Assembly: GCA_022560025.1 (NCBI GenBank)
Contig: JAFISE010000090.1
Span: 1 to 64,000 of the forward strand
Direction: 5' to 3'
Source: Stagonosporopsis chrysanthemi
Taxonomy: Eukaryota; Ascomycota; Dothideomycetes; Pleosporales; Didymellaceae
Length of the DNA: 64,000 nucleotides
How positions within the stretch are numbered: the stretch's first letter is position 1; each line of letters begins with the position of its first letter. The translations under genes were made by a program, and so were the position numbers. Below, piece by piece: positions 32,045-43,674 of this stretch. The notes beneath the pieces were generated by a model. The model saw only the letters and a program-made list of their open reading frames with translations, had not been told where the DNA came from and did no database searches.

Positions 32045-32356
32045 GATAGTCGTTTCTCTACGGTGATTTATACAAAGCAAACAAAAGGCAGGAATGGGAC
32101 CTAAAGACGCGTTGCTAGGCAGAGGTCAGGCAGTAGCAAGGCAGATGCGTTGGCATCATCGACATTGCAGTAGCTCGATCGATAACGTTCGCAGATAAGC
32201 TTCGCGGCACACTAGTACCTGCATTATTGCAAGGGCCATGAAGTGAAGCGGATTTGGCTTCCTTGACGTACGCGTCTATATTCTATCCGATCATATGTCT
32301 AGATGATTTATATGTCATTGCCAGAGCCGTGTTTTGCGAGCCTTTCAAAGGCTCCT
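32045..32356. other. Intergenic
   Basis: About 310 bp between two minus-strand genes: promoter of the BSP gene and 3' flank of the nucleotidase. Nothing further is seen. Confidence 0.5.
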
Positions 32357-33244
32357 TCACGAGCTTTTGAAAACCTCCGGAAACGTCTTTCTCAGCTCTT
32401 GCAGACTCCTGATCTGATGCTTTGCGGCCTGCTGAGGCGGCGACTCCATACCTGGATCCAGATAGTGAGCGACCTTCCATCCTCTTTCGTCGGCAGCCTT
32501 GCAGTTGATGTATGAGTCGTCTGGGACTATCAGTTTGATTGAAATTGAAAGCGACACCACGAAGACCTACCGACGAAATAGCAGTTCTCGTTCTTGGTCA
32601 CGCCGGCCTGCTCCATGGCCTTGTCGAACATCTTTGCCTGTGGCTTGCAAACGAACCTATCCGAGCTATAGTCGCAGTAGGTCATGCCTTCGAAAAGGTC
32701 ATCGATCTTCAGAAGTTTGACCACACGTTTGCCGTGCGTGACGTAAGCATTCGTGAGCAGCCACAAGCGGACTTTACTGGTGTCGATGTCCTCGATGAGC
32801 TTGCGCAGTTCTGCGTCTGGCTTGATCACATTGTCCAAGGGCAGCGCATCGTCGACTTGTTCGTTGTAGTCTAACGCATTGATCTTGTGGTGTCTGACAA
32901 GACCCTCAATGGCAAGTCCATATTCCCGGTAGTATTTATAGTGAAGTTCATTGGCCTCTTTCTGCGAGAGTTCAAGGTGTGTCTGGAAGTACTTGTCTAT
33001 GTCTGTATAAGACACCACTCCAAGTAAAAAGCTAAGCTTTGACTCACCGATAAGCTCAGCCATCATGTCATGGATTTTGAGGCCTGGCCAGTCAGTGTGA
33101 TCGACAAATATCCACAACTAATACGCACTCTTTGGGTAAAGCTAACGCGCAGTTAGTGAATGGCATTTTGTATGGAGGTACACATCCACGTACACAGTTG
33201 TCGATGTCGAAGAAGAACACCGGCTTCTCCATTTCTTGCGCCAT
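32357..33244 (-). CDS. SDT1: HAD-type pyrimidine 5'-nucleotidase (Sdt1/Phm8 family)
   Basis: Five exons on the minus strand (33244-33194, 33141-33129, 33083-33048, 33002-32571, 32520-32357) give 231 residues. HAD motif I is FFFDIDNCLYP, built across the first intron. Motif II is LLTNAY, motif III the Lys in FVCKPQ, and motif IV FVDDS, again built across an intron. The protein dephosphorylates pyrimidine (and related) nucleoside monophosphates in the cytosol. Exon 2 is only 13 nt and encodes LYPK plus one base. It is required by the conserved DIDNCLYPKS sequence and has clear GTACGT/TTAG and GTGCGT/CCAG borders. It shares a divergent promoter with the next gene. Confidence 0.93.
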
Positions 33245-33766
33245 GTTGATGTCCAGTGTGTGATGAAATGCAGCAAGCTTTGTAGAATGTGGTTGCGCCC
33301 TTTTGCAGTGTCTGGCTCGGTGCTGTGGCGGACCTGGTTGAGCTAGTGGGTTTTTGTGGAGTAATCGACGTGGAACGACAGGCCTGGAGATGGGCGTTTG
33401 ACAGCAAACACCGCTTTGTATACAGTTCGCAATGCGGTACGAGCCGAGGTCCAGGCGATGAAAGAGTGAATGTCGCATCAACTGCATAGGGAAAGAACAA
33501 ACAGGAGTCATGACGCGTGGGGTAGGTGAAGGACAGCGCGTCCATCTCTTTCCGGACTAGTGCTTGCTGAAATTCGAGTCCATGTCGGCATCGTCCACCT
33601 TGCTGTTGTCTCGCTCCCCAACACCCTCATCTTCATCACACGCGACATCAGACGATAGCGTGAACGCTCCTCGTGTGTGTGCATCTGCCTCTTCTTGGTT
33701 ACCCGCGTGTTGGTATTGGGCTCTAGTCGTGGACTGTCGCAAGGCCAATCGCCTGCCAGTTGCGCA
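33245..33766. promoter_or_regulatory. Divergent intergenic region
   Basis: About 520 bp between head-to-head genes. No TATA box or recognised operator is seen. Confidence 0.45.
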
Positions 33767-36144
33767 ATGTCGACCGTTGCGGCTGCACTGCCGCATGTCA
33801 ACGGCACGAATGTGGTATCGGCCGAGGCTCGTCGCGAGGTCGAGTTTTTGAAGCAGATCTTGCATATACGCGACGATGTGTTTGCTAGCAAACATCCGCG
33901 CATCCATCTTCCACCCAAAGTAATTGAACAGGTTGCACCGCGTCCACCGCAGACCACACCGTCGAGCAGACCCTCAGCCAACGGCATTGCGCACGCCTCT
34001 AATCCTGCGCTGTCATTTCCGCCGCGCCCAGACAGCTCCCTACAGCAGATCGCGCAAGCACCCGAGTCTGTTTCCCCTGCCCAACAAATTCAGCGACCCT
34101 ACTCTGCCAAGTCTGCGTCTTCTGGCATCGATCCGGTGCTGCTGACCAAGTCTGACCACTTGATCAGGGCAGAGTTGCAGCTCAGGCGACAACAAATAGA
34201 ACGAGCGCTGAAGGACCAGGTCGACAAAAAGGGGCGTGGCAATGATAACGAGGAGCGCGAGGCCCACTTCAACGTGGAGGAATGCTTGACGCAAGCGCAT
34301 CTCCGCGTGCCGCCTGTATCTGGTCTGCAATCTACAACTAACAACAGTGACGGTGCTGAGTCGTTTGATGAGAACTCGTACTACTCTAGCAAGGCAGACA
34401 GTTGGTCTTCGGAAGATGTTGATGTCAACCAAACCTCCAATGCTGATGCTACAGGGACACACATCTCAGCTGGGAAACAGCCCGCTAAGGCAGTTCAAAC
34501 AGCGCCTACTGTGATCGACCTTGATGAAGAAACATACGAGCCTGCCGATGATATTGAAATCTATGAGCCAGAGCAAGTTGATCTCGGGGACGATGCAGAC
34601 GAAGAGGACTATTCGCCACCTCCGGCTGATGTTGGCCCCAGTGAGCCCAACCGGGGCCGTTTACGAGATCGTGGTTTTGGCAATGGTGGTGCGAACGGGT
34701 ATGATCTTTCCTTTTATATCATCTTCGCTTTCAGGCGCTTCCAGTGTGGCTCGTTCATGGTCATGTTTGGACTTCCAAGAGTGAACCGACCGCTGGCCAT
34801 CACCACGGTACCAATGGCTTTGACTCCCGGGAGGTCAATATGTCCATCGGCTCTCGAGAGGCACTTACATCCTCTCATGCGGAGTACACACTGGCGGCGA
34901 TGCGGTCGCGTCTCGGAACCCACTGCAAACCTTAGAACGTTCGGCTAACTTGCTCCAGTTCTCGTCGCAACAGCCCGTCAGGCCCAGCACCGCCGCTGCA
35001 GAACCCACGCAAACGTAGACGAGAAGAGAAGCGTCAGGAGAAACGACGGGAGCAACAAGCTAATAAGCGTGCTGTCCGCTCACCAGAGCCATATATCAAG
35101 GAAGAACCCCAATCACCTCCCCCTCTTGCAGAATCGCAGCCCAGCAAGCGGCGAGCTCTGCAGCCTGTCCCTCACGATGCTGAGATACTTTCCCCAAGAG
35201 CACCGGTTTACTACCGCGAGTATGACGAGCCAACCTCGCCAACCGTAATCCATACTCCCCAGCAGAGGCGACCACAACCCCAAGAACAAGATTTGAGACG
35301 AGTGGCAAGCCTCCAGTATGCCCGGCGCCCATACTCTCCGGGCGGGGGTAGCGGTGAGATATACGCAGTGCCGCCAGAGTATCGTCCAATTCGTGCCGCG
35401 TCACACGCATTCGCCGACCGACCCGAAGAACCAGTCTTTCGAGAGGCTTCCTCCCGTGCCTCGATGGCGCCTCGATATGTACGCGAACGCTCTCGATCCC
35501 CAATCTACGAACCCATGCACCCCCCTCGCCGCATTGTTGTAGATCAGTTTGGCAACAAGTACTACGCAGCGCCTGTTGATGCAAGGGTGTCCGCTGCACC
35601 ACCTAGTAGGCGCGTCGAGGTTGACCCGTACTACGAGCGCGCAGCGACTCGCGAACCTACGATGCGCGCGCCTGCCCGTACTGAAATTTACGAAGATGAA
35701 ATTGGTCAGCGAATGCCCCCACCGCCGCCACGACGGTACATGGAAGCGACGGAGCCTGAGCAGATAGAAGCTCGGCCCTATCGACAGCGAGAAGCATCCC
35801 GCCGTCCTATTGAGGTTGAGTATCGACCTCAGGAGATACTCGAGCGTCGACCAGTGCCGCAGTATGAAGAGATGGGACCGCCACAGTACATGCCGTCTCG
35901 TGCCTACAGTGTTCGCCCCGAGGTCGTAAGAAGAGAGGTACCAGAGGGCTATGTCCGCCATGAAAGCGTACAGCCCGGCTCCATACGCGCCTCAGCTCAA
36001 CCGCGCTATCGTGAGGTAAGCCTTGCGCATCAAGAGCCTGAACGATACGCAATGGCTCCTCCCCAAAGTCGGCGATACGTTGAAGAAGAGATGGCCACTG
36101 AGTCATATTCTGCTTTACCGCGACATGTGAGCTATCGTTATTGA
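33767..36144 (+). CDS. Uncharacterised, mostly disordered protein
   Basis: The first coding block, 33767 to about 34698, starts MSTVAAALPHVNGTNVVSAE and contains an acidic middle (VIDLDEETYEPADDIEIYEP). The last block, 34959-36144, begins SRRNSPSGPAPPL, has a basic RKRRREEKRQEKRR stretch (likely nuclear signal), and then a long Arg/Tyr/Pro/Glu-rich region to the stop. Between them the frame must change. The best exon is about 34782-34904 (...GSREALTSSHAEYTLAAMR), followed by an intron with branch GCTAAC and acceptor at 34958. I could not settle the borders. The basic patch and the length suggest a nuclear or RNA-associated protein, but I do not recognise the family. Confidence 0.65.
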
Positions 36145-37773
36145 GTGCTGCAGAAGGTGGTTGTATTTGTATCATCGCTGTTGTGGTTGTTGGCACAACC
36201 ATATAGTGCACAAGTTGAGGCTGCGGTACACGCGCCAAGCAGTATTAGTCTTGAACAAATAGATATCAGTATTATCACGTGGATCCCTGCTCTCAGTCTC
36301 GAGTCTCGACCATAATAGGAGCACTTCACTTTTTGCACTTGATTGTTGCTTACATATCGAATGACGTCGTGCTTGAGAACAGGCAACTATGCAGCTAACA
36401 CATAGTGTCAACTGTTGACTTGACTATTTTGAACATCATTGTGGAGATGCCGGTATTTGTGGACTCGATCGTCTATCGATTACGATATCGATAGGTGAGG
36501 GCTCAATCTAGACGTCGAGGGGCCAACGCGTGGAGAGACTGAGCGCTTGCATCTGGGGGTGTAAGACACAACAGGTGATTTTCTTTGTAGGTATCTCTGG
36601 ATATCGACAGCTTCCCATGCACGGAGATGCCGCGACAGGTATGATGCAGCCGTTCTCCCACTTTTCTCCGTGCACAAGCTTCTGCACAGCCTCAATCGCG
36701 AATCTTGATTTGGACGAGCGTGGACGAAAGCGAACGCAAGATCAGGAGGCACACGTCAGCATTTACGGATACGCGGATGGTCAGGAGAAAGATGACGGCT
36801 GGCTATGTACAGTCGGTGATTTTCAATGATCGATGGGGAGCTGAAGTACCTATTGGAGGCGTGGTGAGCACCGAGGTCTACACCCACAGCAGGGCACGCA
36901 AGATAGCACCCATGTCTTATGTAGATTGATACCCAAGTAGGTATGTCACGCCTGCTCGGTTGTGCCTGCAAAGAAATGCCCGAGCTGTCTGTCCGAGTCT
37001 CGATTGTCTCACGCCCTCATTCCACCACAGGCGGCACGTGTCACCAGAGGCGTTCGCACCCTGCGTCGAAGCACACAGCCGGCCGCTACTGCACGATTGC
37101 GGACGGCGCTGCTCGACACGACGGCGAGGGGACGCGTGATGTGAGGTCTGCAAGCACCAGGCCAGGCTGCACTTTGCTTTACTTTGCATTTGCTTCATAG
37201 AGTTTGCGGGCGAGTGAGATGAAACGGGAAGGTGGGGTGTTTGTTTGCACATGCCGTAGCAGAAGGGCGAATGCCCGCAGCGGTCAAGACAGGACATTGG
37301 ACACTCTCGCCCAGATGAAGCTCGAGTCTGTCGCCCGCAGCCCGCTATCGACCCCCTGGTCGTGGAGTGATGTACATGCAGGCGTCCACGCACCACGGAC
37401 CACGGACCAACCCCCCAACAGGCGCTGGGCTCCCAGCTCCGGACGCGCGCTGCACACCAGACGAATGCCGGCACAGCGGCACTGTCTGCAGCAGTGACGG
37501 CGTGGGAGGCTCTGCAGGCGGGCGGGCGACTGGGCAGCGTCAACGGCGGGCTGCGTGGCTGCTGGCACGGCTGCATTCTGGGGCACCGTGTCTGGCGCCT
37601 GGTGTGGTGATTCGACTGCGCAGTGCGGTGGTGGTGGAGCCGTGCGGCAGCGGCGATTGGGTCAGCCTTGCCCAATGGCTCGCTACCCGTCGACGTTCGC
37701 TTCGACTGCTTTCTCTCCCTCTTCATCACCACCGCCCGCCCGCAATCCCCAAGGGCGCCCGTTTCCCATTAGC
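36145..37773. other. Intergenic, 1.6 kb
   Basis: No gene is recognised. The right half (37.4-37.7 kb) is GC-rich and open in several frames, as expected for the leader of the KH gene, whose true start may lie as far 5' as 37675. Confidence 0.5.
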
Positions 37774-40700
37774 ATGCACAAGATATCCAACTTCACGGGT
37801 CAAGCCCGGCACGGCTGGGAGAAGATGACGCCGTCGGCCGGCTTTCCGTTCTCGAGGTCCAGCCACGAGATGTCCGTCACAGCTCCGATCAAGCGCCCGA
37901 GCACCGCGACCTCAGCGCCGCCCGTCATCCCGCCTGGCACCCAGGTCAACCTGAGCTTCAATGTGCCCTTCAGCAGCAACCTGGCCGGGCCCGATCCGGA
38001 CGACATCATGTGGGCGAGCCCGGGGGCAAAGGCGCGCTGGACCATGCCGGAAGGGACGGCAGAGGGCACGCCCACCCACAAGCTGCCCGTCCACGCCCAG
38101 AATGTCGACAACCTGCGCGCCCTGTGCCGCGACGTGGGCGAGCAGACCGAGGGACGCGTCTCGGCGACAGTCGTGTCTGCCGAGTCGAAGCCGCTGCCCG
38201 GCCTGCAGCGGGGACCGTTACGCGCGCTCGTCACCAACGTGTGCCTGTCGGGCGAGCTGGAGATTGTCAACTCGATGCGCTGCAAGATCCTCAACTCGAC
38301 CCCCATTTCTCTGGTAGGCCTCCGCGCAGAAGCGTCCTCACAATGCAGTGGCTGACACCCGTGGCACAGCGCTCCTCGTTTGTCGACATCGACTCGGACC
38401 TCATCATCGACCGCCCCACCCAGAACATCAAGGGCGCCGTCCTGAACCAGCTGGATCTCATCTCCAAGACCACCAAGGCCGACATTTTCCTGCTGATGCC
38501 CAAGACGCCGGACATCGAGTCGGCGAGCTTTAATGGCAACCTCGACTCGACAATGGACCCGCGTCTGCGCTGTGCCATCTACGGCGACCTGGAGACAATG
38601 GAGCACGCAAAGACGCGTGTGTTGATCATGATTGACCAGATTGTGAGTCTCTTGAGCCAGCCTTCAGCTGCACCTACACCACCACGCGACATGCTGACAG
38701 CCATCTCCACAGCTCAAACGATACGTTGACACGATGAAGCTGGAGCTGACTATGCACACCCTGATCTGTGGCCGTGGACGCAAGAACATCAAGATCATCG
38801 AGTCTGCTACAGGAACCGCCATTTACTTCCCTCCGCCGTTCCCGCGACTGTTCGGTTACACGCCCCCGGGTGCACAGCGAAGACCAGACGATTTGGTATA
38901 CATCACAGGCGAAAACTCCGAGTGTATCTTGCGTGCTAAGCAACGACTGCATGATCTTGTCATGTCCACCAAGGTGTTTGTGAAGCCAGTGATGGTGACT
39001 GACACCAAGCTTGATGCCATTTTGCTTGAGCGCCTCGACAAAGTGCGCAAGATTATCGAGAACAACGGCTCGTATATCTTGCTCCCGCCACTCGGCGTTC
39101 AGCGAGGTGTCGTTCGCGTCCAGGGCACTGATGTCCTGCACGTCGAACGCACAGTCCGCGAACTGATGGCTCTCGTAAGTTTCCGAATCATGACGTATGG
39201 TCTACAGTGCTCACGACAAATAGGCTGGACAGTTTTATAGTGCTTCGTGGTTCATTACTCACCCGGATCCTACCCAGCGCCCGCCCACCGCAGCTGACGT
39301 CCGTGCCATGCTTTCCGACATTTGCATCAACTCTGGGGCCGAAGTCAGCTTCGAGAAGCTCAACTTCCATATCTATGGCTCTGATGATGCCGTAAGAGCT
39401 GCCCTGATGGTGATTAGCAACATCCCATTCGTGAAGAAGTCTCAGTACAACATGAGTGTCAAGATTGAGCTTGCCAATGAGCATAAAGAGTTTGTCAGCG
39501 GTAAGAAGAACGGCAAGATCAACAAGATTATGAGTCACAGCAGCGTGCAAATTGTGTTCGATGGCTTCAACGAGTACAACTTCTACATTGTAGTACGTGG
39601 TGCACAGTACGAGGCCACCAAAAACGGTCTCGACCTTGTTGAGCAGGAGATGCCTGCTGCCATCTCCTTCCACGTGCCTGATCAATACCATAAGCGCATT
39701 ATTGGTATCGGCGGTCAACACATCCAGCGGATCATGAAGAAGTACTCTGTCTTCGTCAAGTTCTCGAATGCCATGGATCGTGGAGGCTTTGGCAAGGAGG
39801 AAGACGATATCAAGGTTGACAACGTCATCTGCCGTACCCCTGCTCGCAACGCCCAGAATCTGGACCTTGTTAAGCAGGAGATCATGGACATGGTTGAGAA
39901 GGCTGACGCTGAGTTTGTCTCCGAGACGATCAACATCAACCGTTTGTACCACCGCGAGCTCATTGCTCGCTTGGACAAGATTGACGAGCTCGAGAAGAAG
40001 TTCAACTGCAAGATAACTTTCCCCAGCACTGAGGAAGCGAGCGACACTGTCACTGTCTCCGGCCCTGAGTACCAGGTGCCGTTGGCTGTAGATGAGTTCT
40101 TGGTAAGCCTGTCTACTGTGTTATCTTTTTGCCGGATGCTAACATCCTGCAGGGCATGGTTCCCGAAGCCCATGAGCTCTCTTTCCCTTCGACTACCGAG
40201 CTTTCCGAGCACATGCGCTCTGCTGATTTCAAGACTGAGGTCTTGGACAAGCTCGAGACTCAGCACGTTGTTGACGCTCGCCTCAAGGACACTACCACGG
40301 AGACTGTCGAGGGCAAGGAACAGACGATCGAGACACTTCACCTCAACTTCACCCGCAACAATGCAGGCGGTCTGAAAGATGCTCTCGACTTCTTGATCAA
40401 CCACCTTGTCATGCACGGACTGGACGCCAACACCATTAGCGGCAATCTCCCTCGCCCCAAGTCTGACTCTTTCGAGGACTCCCTGCCTTTCTTCGAGTCC
40501 AAACTGCTCCAGCGAGCTGAGCCGCCTGTCGAGAGCACCGACTCTCCAACCCGCTCTCACTTTGGCGACGAAGATACGACTCGTCCTCCTGGCATGCTCG
40601 ACCGCCTCCGCAAGCCAGGAAGCATGTCATCGTTCACTTCCATTTTCAATGGACGTAAGAACACTAACTCTCCAGGATCTCTGTTCAAGCACGCTTCCAG

Positions 40701-40986
40701 CAACGCCTCGAAGGCTTCGCTCGCGAGCCTCGAGTCGACCGGCAGCTACCGCAACCCCTGGAATGATAGCGGCATCAATCTTGCAGACGACGAGCACCAC
40801 ACCAATGGCTGGCCTCAGCCCATGCCAACCCCCCGTTATGAATCCAAGTTTCCTTTTGGTTCTTCTTCCGCGGCACCTGGAGACGTAACTCCCAGGTACG
40901 ACCCGCGGGGCTCCGTGGACAGCGGTCGCCCCAGTACTTCTCATTCTGCATCTGGATACCCGGCCCCTATTGGGCCTCCTCGTTAA
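37774..40986 (+). CDS. Multi-KH-domain RNA-binding protein
   Basis: Five exons (37774-38313, 38370-38642, 38713-39174, 39224-40102, 40153-40986) give 995 residues from the ATG at 37774. In-frame ATGs at 37675 and 37825 are alternatives; 37774 and 37825 have A at -3. KH-like units are visible at LTMHTLICGRGRKNIKIIE, at FVSGKKNGKINKIMSHSSVQ, and most clearly at RIIGIGGQHIQRIMKKYSVF, with a G-x-x-G loop. The organisation recalls vigilin/Bicaudal-C-type proteins, which bind mRNA in the cytoplasm and affect translation or localisation. The last 200 residues are Ser/Pro-rich and disordered. All splice sites are canonical with 49-70 nt introns. The number of functional KH domains cannot be fixed by eye. 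Confidence 0.9.
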
Positions 40987-41730
40987 ATGATACACCATTT
41001 CGACCACTCTATCTGATATTCTGCGCCGGCCATACCTTTACGAAGAATACCCCGTCCAGCTCCGCGTTTGTACCGGTGCACACGCGTCTCGCGAAACGAC
41101 AAAAGAATTATACCCCTCTCTATACTGGCGAATCGCGTGTAAGAGCAACATTATTGCTTTTGGCTGGTGTTGAAGTGCTGCGCATGATATCATTGTTATC
41201 GTCGTTGGTTTGCTTTTTGTTGGACTCGTGCATGTTGGTTTTTGTATTTGGCGCTTGTGGTACTTGAGATGATTCCCCCTCGGCGCAAAAAGAATATATA
41301 CCAATTTGCTGCTCAAACTTTGATCATGTGCTGTCTTTAGTTCTGTGATGCAGAATCATGCCGTCCCGGTGGCGGTAGACGGCATTCCTCATTGTTTTAA
41401 GCTCCTTTGAGGAAGTCTTATACACCTATAACTTGTACAGAACTGCGCGATTTATAATCGAACGCATAGTGCCGCTCAATATTAGCTGCATCCCTCATTC
41501 CAATATGATATGTTCAGCGACAAATGGTGCCTATACCCTATTTCTTACGACTGAACTTCTCGCGCACGTGCAGTAAGTGCAGTCGCGTAGAAGTGACGTC
41601 GGCGATGATCCTAGCTCCGTGACCGGGCTTCGTCATTGTCATTAAGCTAGCATTACAACGACAACTTCATCATACCTCAATTGCTCGAGAACGGTAACTT
41701 TCGAAGCACACAACTCATCTGACCACGAAA
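40987..41730. other. Intergenic
   Basis: About 740 bp: 3' flank of the KH gene and promoter of the rhodanese gene. CACGTGCAGTAAG occurs near 41567. No gene is seen. Confidence 0.5.
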
Positions 41731-42504
41731 ATGGCGTCTAAGACTGCTTCAACGGCCCTGCGCTTAGGTTTGCGCCGGACAGCCACACGCGCTGCTGTGC
41801 AACCTGCGAGAGAAGCAAGCATGGGCCTGCGCAACTTCACTACTGCGCCTCGAAGCTTTACCGGCCTGCGAGAGGCATCAGTACTCAACGCCGCAAGGCC
41901 TTTTACTCAGAGGCGCTTTATCTCCGAGCGAGCAGATGGCCGTGGCAGAGTCTACCAGTTCGAAGACGTACAGTCCCCCCAATCCTAGCACCCGGCCTCC
42001 CCATCCCAACCCACCTCTAACGCACCCCACCAGATCCTCGACGTCCTCGAAGACCCCTCCAACTCCCGCCTCTTAATCGACGTCCGCGAACCCCACGAAT
42101 TTGGCGCAAACACCATCCCCACCGCCATCAACCTGCCCATCACCTCGCACCCAGACGCGCTGCTCCTCTCCGCCGACGAGTTTCAGGATCAATTCGGCTT
42201 CGCCAAGCCGCCTCTTGGCAAGGAGGTAGTCTTCTTCTGCAAGGCAGGCGTGCGCAGCAAGGCCGCGGCTAGTCTGGCGCGCCAGGCTGGGTATCAGAAT
42301 GTGGGCGAGTACCCGGGGAGCTGGCTCGAGTGGGAGAAGCTCGGTGGGCCGGGGACAAAGACTCCGCCTGAGGCGGGTGGGGTCGGGGAGAGGACGGGGC
42401 CAGTGGGCGAGACGAGTTTTTCGGGCGGCAAGACGAGTGGAGAGGAACACACTTCTGAGGGCGTTGTTAGGCCGCCTAAGGGCGGGCAGTTTGGGACACA
42501 GTAG
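41731..42504 (+). CDS. Mitochondrial rhodanese-domain protein
   Basis: Two exons (41731-41967, 42034-42504) give 235 residues. The first 60 residues are Arg/Ala/Ser-rich with no acidic residues near the start (ALRLGLRRTATRAAVQPA), a typical matrix presequence. The rhodanese domain shows LLIDVREPHEFGANTIPTAI and the active-site loop VVFFCKAGVRSKAAA with the catalytic Cys, then YQNVGEYPGSWLEW. It probably transfers or carries persulfide sulfur in mitochondria. The C-terminal 60 residues are Gly/Glu/Thr-rich. The intron, donor GTACAG, falls between the presequence region and the catalytic domain. Confidence 0.92.
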
Positions 42505-43355
42505 GTTGCCAGTTATGACGCGGATACTAGGAGGAATGCAGATACGCGAAGACAGGAGTTTCTCTACTGATTCTGCCATTTGACATATGTTGTTTTCACG
42601 GGAGTTCCTTTTGAGACGCAAACTCGACTGCATGTTGATAATGCTTGGCCGGTATCAAGTTCAATAGCAATCTTTCAGGCCACTTTCCATTTGTCCTGGA
42701 GGACAAGAGCCGGACCTGGCCCGCGAGCAAGTACAAGTCCGCGGGTGTTGGCTTTGCGGTCGCAAAGCTTGCTTTACTGAGTGGGACCTCGTAATTGGGG
42801 TTCGAGCTTGTAGTTAAGCAGGCAACAGCATCTTCCAAGGCGCCGAGGTCGTAGATCAACTGGTTTGAGGACCTTTGGGTTGCTTTTGGTTGTTCATCGG
42901 CGTCTGGTCTCCACTTGCTGAATGCATGGTGTTTCTGTATAGAGCGTGTTCGCGGATGGTCGGTCAACACGCCCTGGGAAATTCGGTCGGTAGACAAAGA
43001 CATAGTTTTAATGTTTGGAGCCGTGAAAAGGGCTACATGCACTCAGGTAAAAGACTGGTGGTTAAAATTTGTTGTAAATTCATACTAAGTAGTTGCGGCT
43101 ATTGTTCAAAGCGTCAAGCTGGCTCAATTCGATTCACGATTCCGATCTCGCGCCTAACCTAAAAGAGGTACGCGATGAAGTTGTACGTGAAATTTTGGGA
43201 TGCAACAGTAGCCTGATAACGGTTCCATCGCTGCTCAGACCGACTGATTGAGCAAGCGATGACTGGCATAAGTGCGTGTGCTTAGAACATATAGTTTCTC
43301 CCTTCTCCCATCTGGTACGGCCTTTTTGGCTACCCAAGAGTCTCATGAGACTTCT
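42505..43355. other. Intergenic with one possible small gene
   Basis: Between rhodanese and the first cysteine-rich secreted protein. It contains only the weakly supported minus-strand ORF described next. Confidence 0.4.
42596..43003 (-). CDS. Possible small protein, unrecognised
   Basis: An open frame of 135 residues from the ATG at 43003, with ordinary amino-acid composition (SNQLIYDLGALEDAVACLT; KPTPADLYLLAGQVRLLSS). No signal peptide, membrane helix or known motif is seen. It lies tail-to-tail with the rhodanese gene. It could be a real lineage-specific gene or chance; no intron or promoter evidence decides. Confidence 0.4.
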   Translation of the reverse strand: MSLSTDRISQGVLTDHPRTRSIQKHHAFSKWRPDADEQPKATQRSSNQLIYDLGALEDAVACLTTSSNPNYEVPLSKASFATAKPTPADLYLLAGQVRLLSSRTNGKWPERLLLNLIPAKHYQHAVEFASQKELP

Positions 43356-43674
43356 TTAGGAGGCCCAAGGATTGTCGTCGCACGCGGTGCGCCACTGAGA
43401 GTTCCAGATGCTGACCTTGGACCACTTTCCGCCAGCATTGCAGCCAGTGTCTGTGAAGACTTTCTTGGCAGTCTTACAGAAAGCCGTGCAGTCGTCAACA
43501 CTGTTCTACAGCTCTTGTCAGTTTTGTGTGTTTTCCCGGAAAGTTTTAGAGACTTACGGTGGTGCTAACGCAGCAGTGAGAGTTGTCGGGGTACAAGCAT
43601 TGGCAGACCTGGCCGGCCTGGGCACTGATGGCCATGGTTACGAGGAAACCGACGATAGAGGAGATGCGGACCAT
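43356..43674 (-). CDS. Small secreted cysteine-rich protein, copy A
   Basis: Two exons on the minus strand (43674-43558 and 43505-43356) give 88 residues, too short to stand out as a plain ORF. The first 20 residues are a signal peptide (MVRISSIVGFLVTMAISAQA). The mature part has CQCLYPDNSHCCV, then after the intron DCTAFCK, GCNAGGKWSK and a final RTAC. Cysteines follow C-x-C-x7-C-C ... C-x3-C ... C ... C. The gene at 45735 shares the spacing, the NAGGK(W/F)S phrase and the intron position, so the two are paralogs. Function is unknown. Size, secretion and cysteine content fit effector-like or antimicrobial-type proteins, but that is inference. Confidence 0.85.
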
